A stretch of DNA of 64,000 nucleotides from Triangularia verruculosa (Eukaryota; Ascomycota; Sordariomycetes; Sordariales; Podosporaceae), in NCBI GenBank assembly GCA_033296885.1, contig MU863884.1:372001-436000 (forward strand). Reading direction: 5' to 3'. This document shows, piece after piece, positions 63,600 through 64,000 of this stretch. Both the position numbers and the translations under genes were made by a program. The notes beneath the pieces are model-generated. The model did no database searches, was not told the DNA's origin, and saw only the letters and a program-made list of their open reading frames with translations. Within the stretch, counting starts at the first letter, position 1. Every line of letters begins with the position of its first letter.

Positions 63600-64000
63600 T
63601 AGGCATTGATTTTGTGAAATAGACATCAATAGGGGATAAGAAGGCCTTCTTACTATCATAACATGCCTTTCCGATATGCCCCCTCTTGTCTTGATGTGCA
63701 TTCTTACTATCTTGATATGCCTTGTTACTTCTCTATGATGCCTTATTACTAGCGTCATATTTCTCTTCAGTATCTTAATGGGCCTTCCAGCTGTCTCGAT
63801 ATGCGTATTTGCGAGTTTAAAAGGCCATCGAAGATAGTGGGGAGGTCTGTCGAACGGTACCTGCAAGAAGCAGTCTTCACAACTTTATACACAATGTGTT
63901 CCCAGAAAGGCGTGATTTTGCTGGAACTGGCGCTCAGCGCTAACAAAAAGCCGAGGGCACCCGGCCAGGTTTTAAACAGCTCTCTTGGGACCTCTGCTCG
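63600..64000. other. Right-end stretch with degenerate tandem repeat
   Basis: The 3' flank of the AAA gene. It holds the repeat listed next and no credible ORF. The window ends here. Confidence 0.5.
63645..63805 (+). repeat. Degenerate 20-25-nt tandem repeat
   Basis: About seven imperfect copies of a unit like TTACTATCTTGATATGCCTT. The clearest copies are at 63650-63669, 63691-63723, 63724-63743, 63764-63786 and 63792-63806. Each carries an ATGCC or ATATGC core. It looks like an old, diverged minisatellite. Confidence 0.6.

Noticed and set aside
1..64000. CRISPR arrays, bacterial operons, phage or insertion sequences
   Set aside because: Spliced eukaryotic genes throughout; no regular spaced repeats or transposase-like frame was found.

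Overview
The window looks like nuclear DNA of a filamentous ascomycete, most likely a Sordariomycete close to the Sordariales (Podospora, Chaetomium, Neurospora type). The reasons are compact genes, short introns of about 50-150 nt with GT-AG ends and CTRAC-like branch points, GC-rich third codon positions, and fungal-type proteins: septin Cdc3/AspB, squalene epoxidase, Nte1, a PP4/PPG1 phosphatase with a long glycine-rich insert, PPR and Mme1-type carrier proteins. I found no transposon, rRNA cluster, secondary-metabolite cluster or CRISPR array. I assign about 28 protein genes, 12 of them with inferred exon structures.

Layout. 1-1.38 kb: no firm gene, with a degraded tRNA-like element and a weak ORF. 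1.4-12.0 kb: small membrane protein (-), PP4/PPG1 phosphatase (+), bZIP factor (-), mitoribosomal mL44 (-) divergent from a small complex I-type subunit (+), RING protein (+), mitochondrial cPLA2 (-). 12-20.3 kb: septin CDC3 (+) with a 708-nt first intron that holds an open 155-codon cassette, then a 2.5 kb gap, then mitoribosomal uS4m (-). 21-31.7 kb: La protein (+), G-patch protein (-), SDR (+), R-SNARE of the Nyv1/VAMP7 type (-) with a perfect 24-bp hairpin just after its stop, Suv3 helicase (+), ubiquitin C-terminal hydrolase (+). 31.9-43.8 kb: two poorly known proline/low-complexity proteins and the large Ski2-like helicase Slh1/ASCC3. 44-54 kb: a run of minus-strand genes: ERG1, a PPR protein, the Mme1 carrier, IMP2 protease and eIF2-alpha. 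54.7-64 kb: NTE1 (+), a mitochondrial-type protein (-) and a two-domain AAA ATPase of the Afg2 type (+).

The genes are mostly housekeeping. At least nine encode known or likely mitochondrial proteins (mL44, uS4m, complex I-type subunit, PLA2, Suv3, PPR, Mme1, Imp2, the 425-aa protein). Translation and its quality control are represented by eIF2-alpha, Slh1 and La, and lipid/sterol metabolism by ERG1, NTE1, PLA2 and the SDR. Many neighbours are divergent pairs sharing 0.5-0.8 kb promoters. A compositional pattern crosses many genes: the 5' part of the coding strand favours C-ending codons and the 3' part G-ending codons, with sharp switches.

The observations I would check first are the in-frame cassette inside the septin intron, the 24-bp inverted repeat in the SNARE 3' UTR, the intragenic C/G skew switching, and an overlapping upstream ORF on the bZIP gene.
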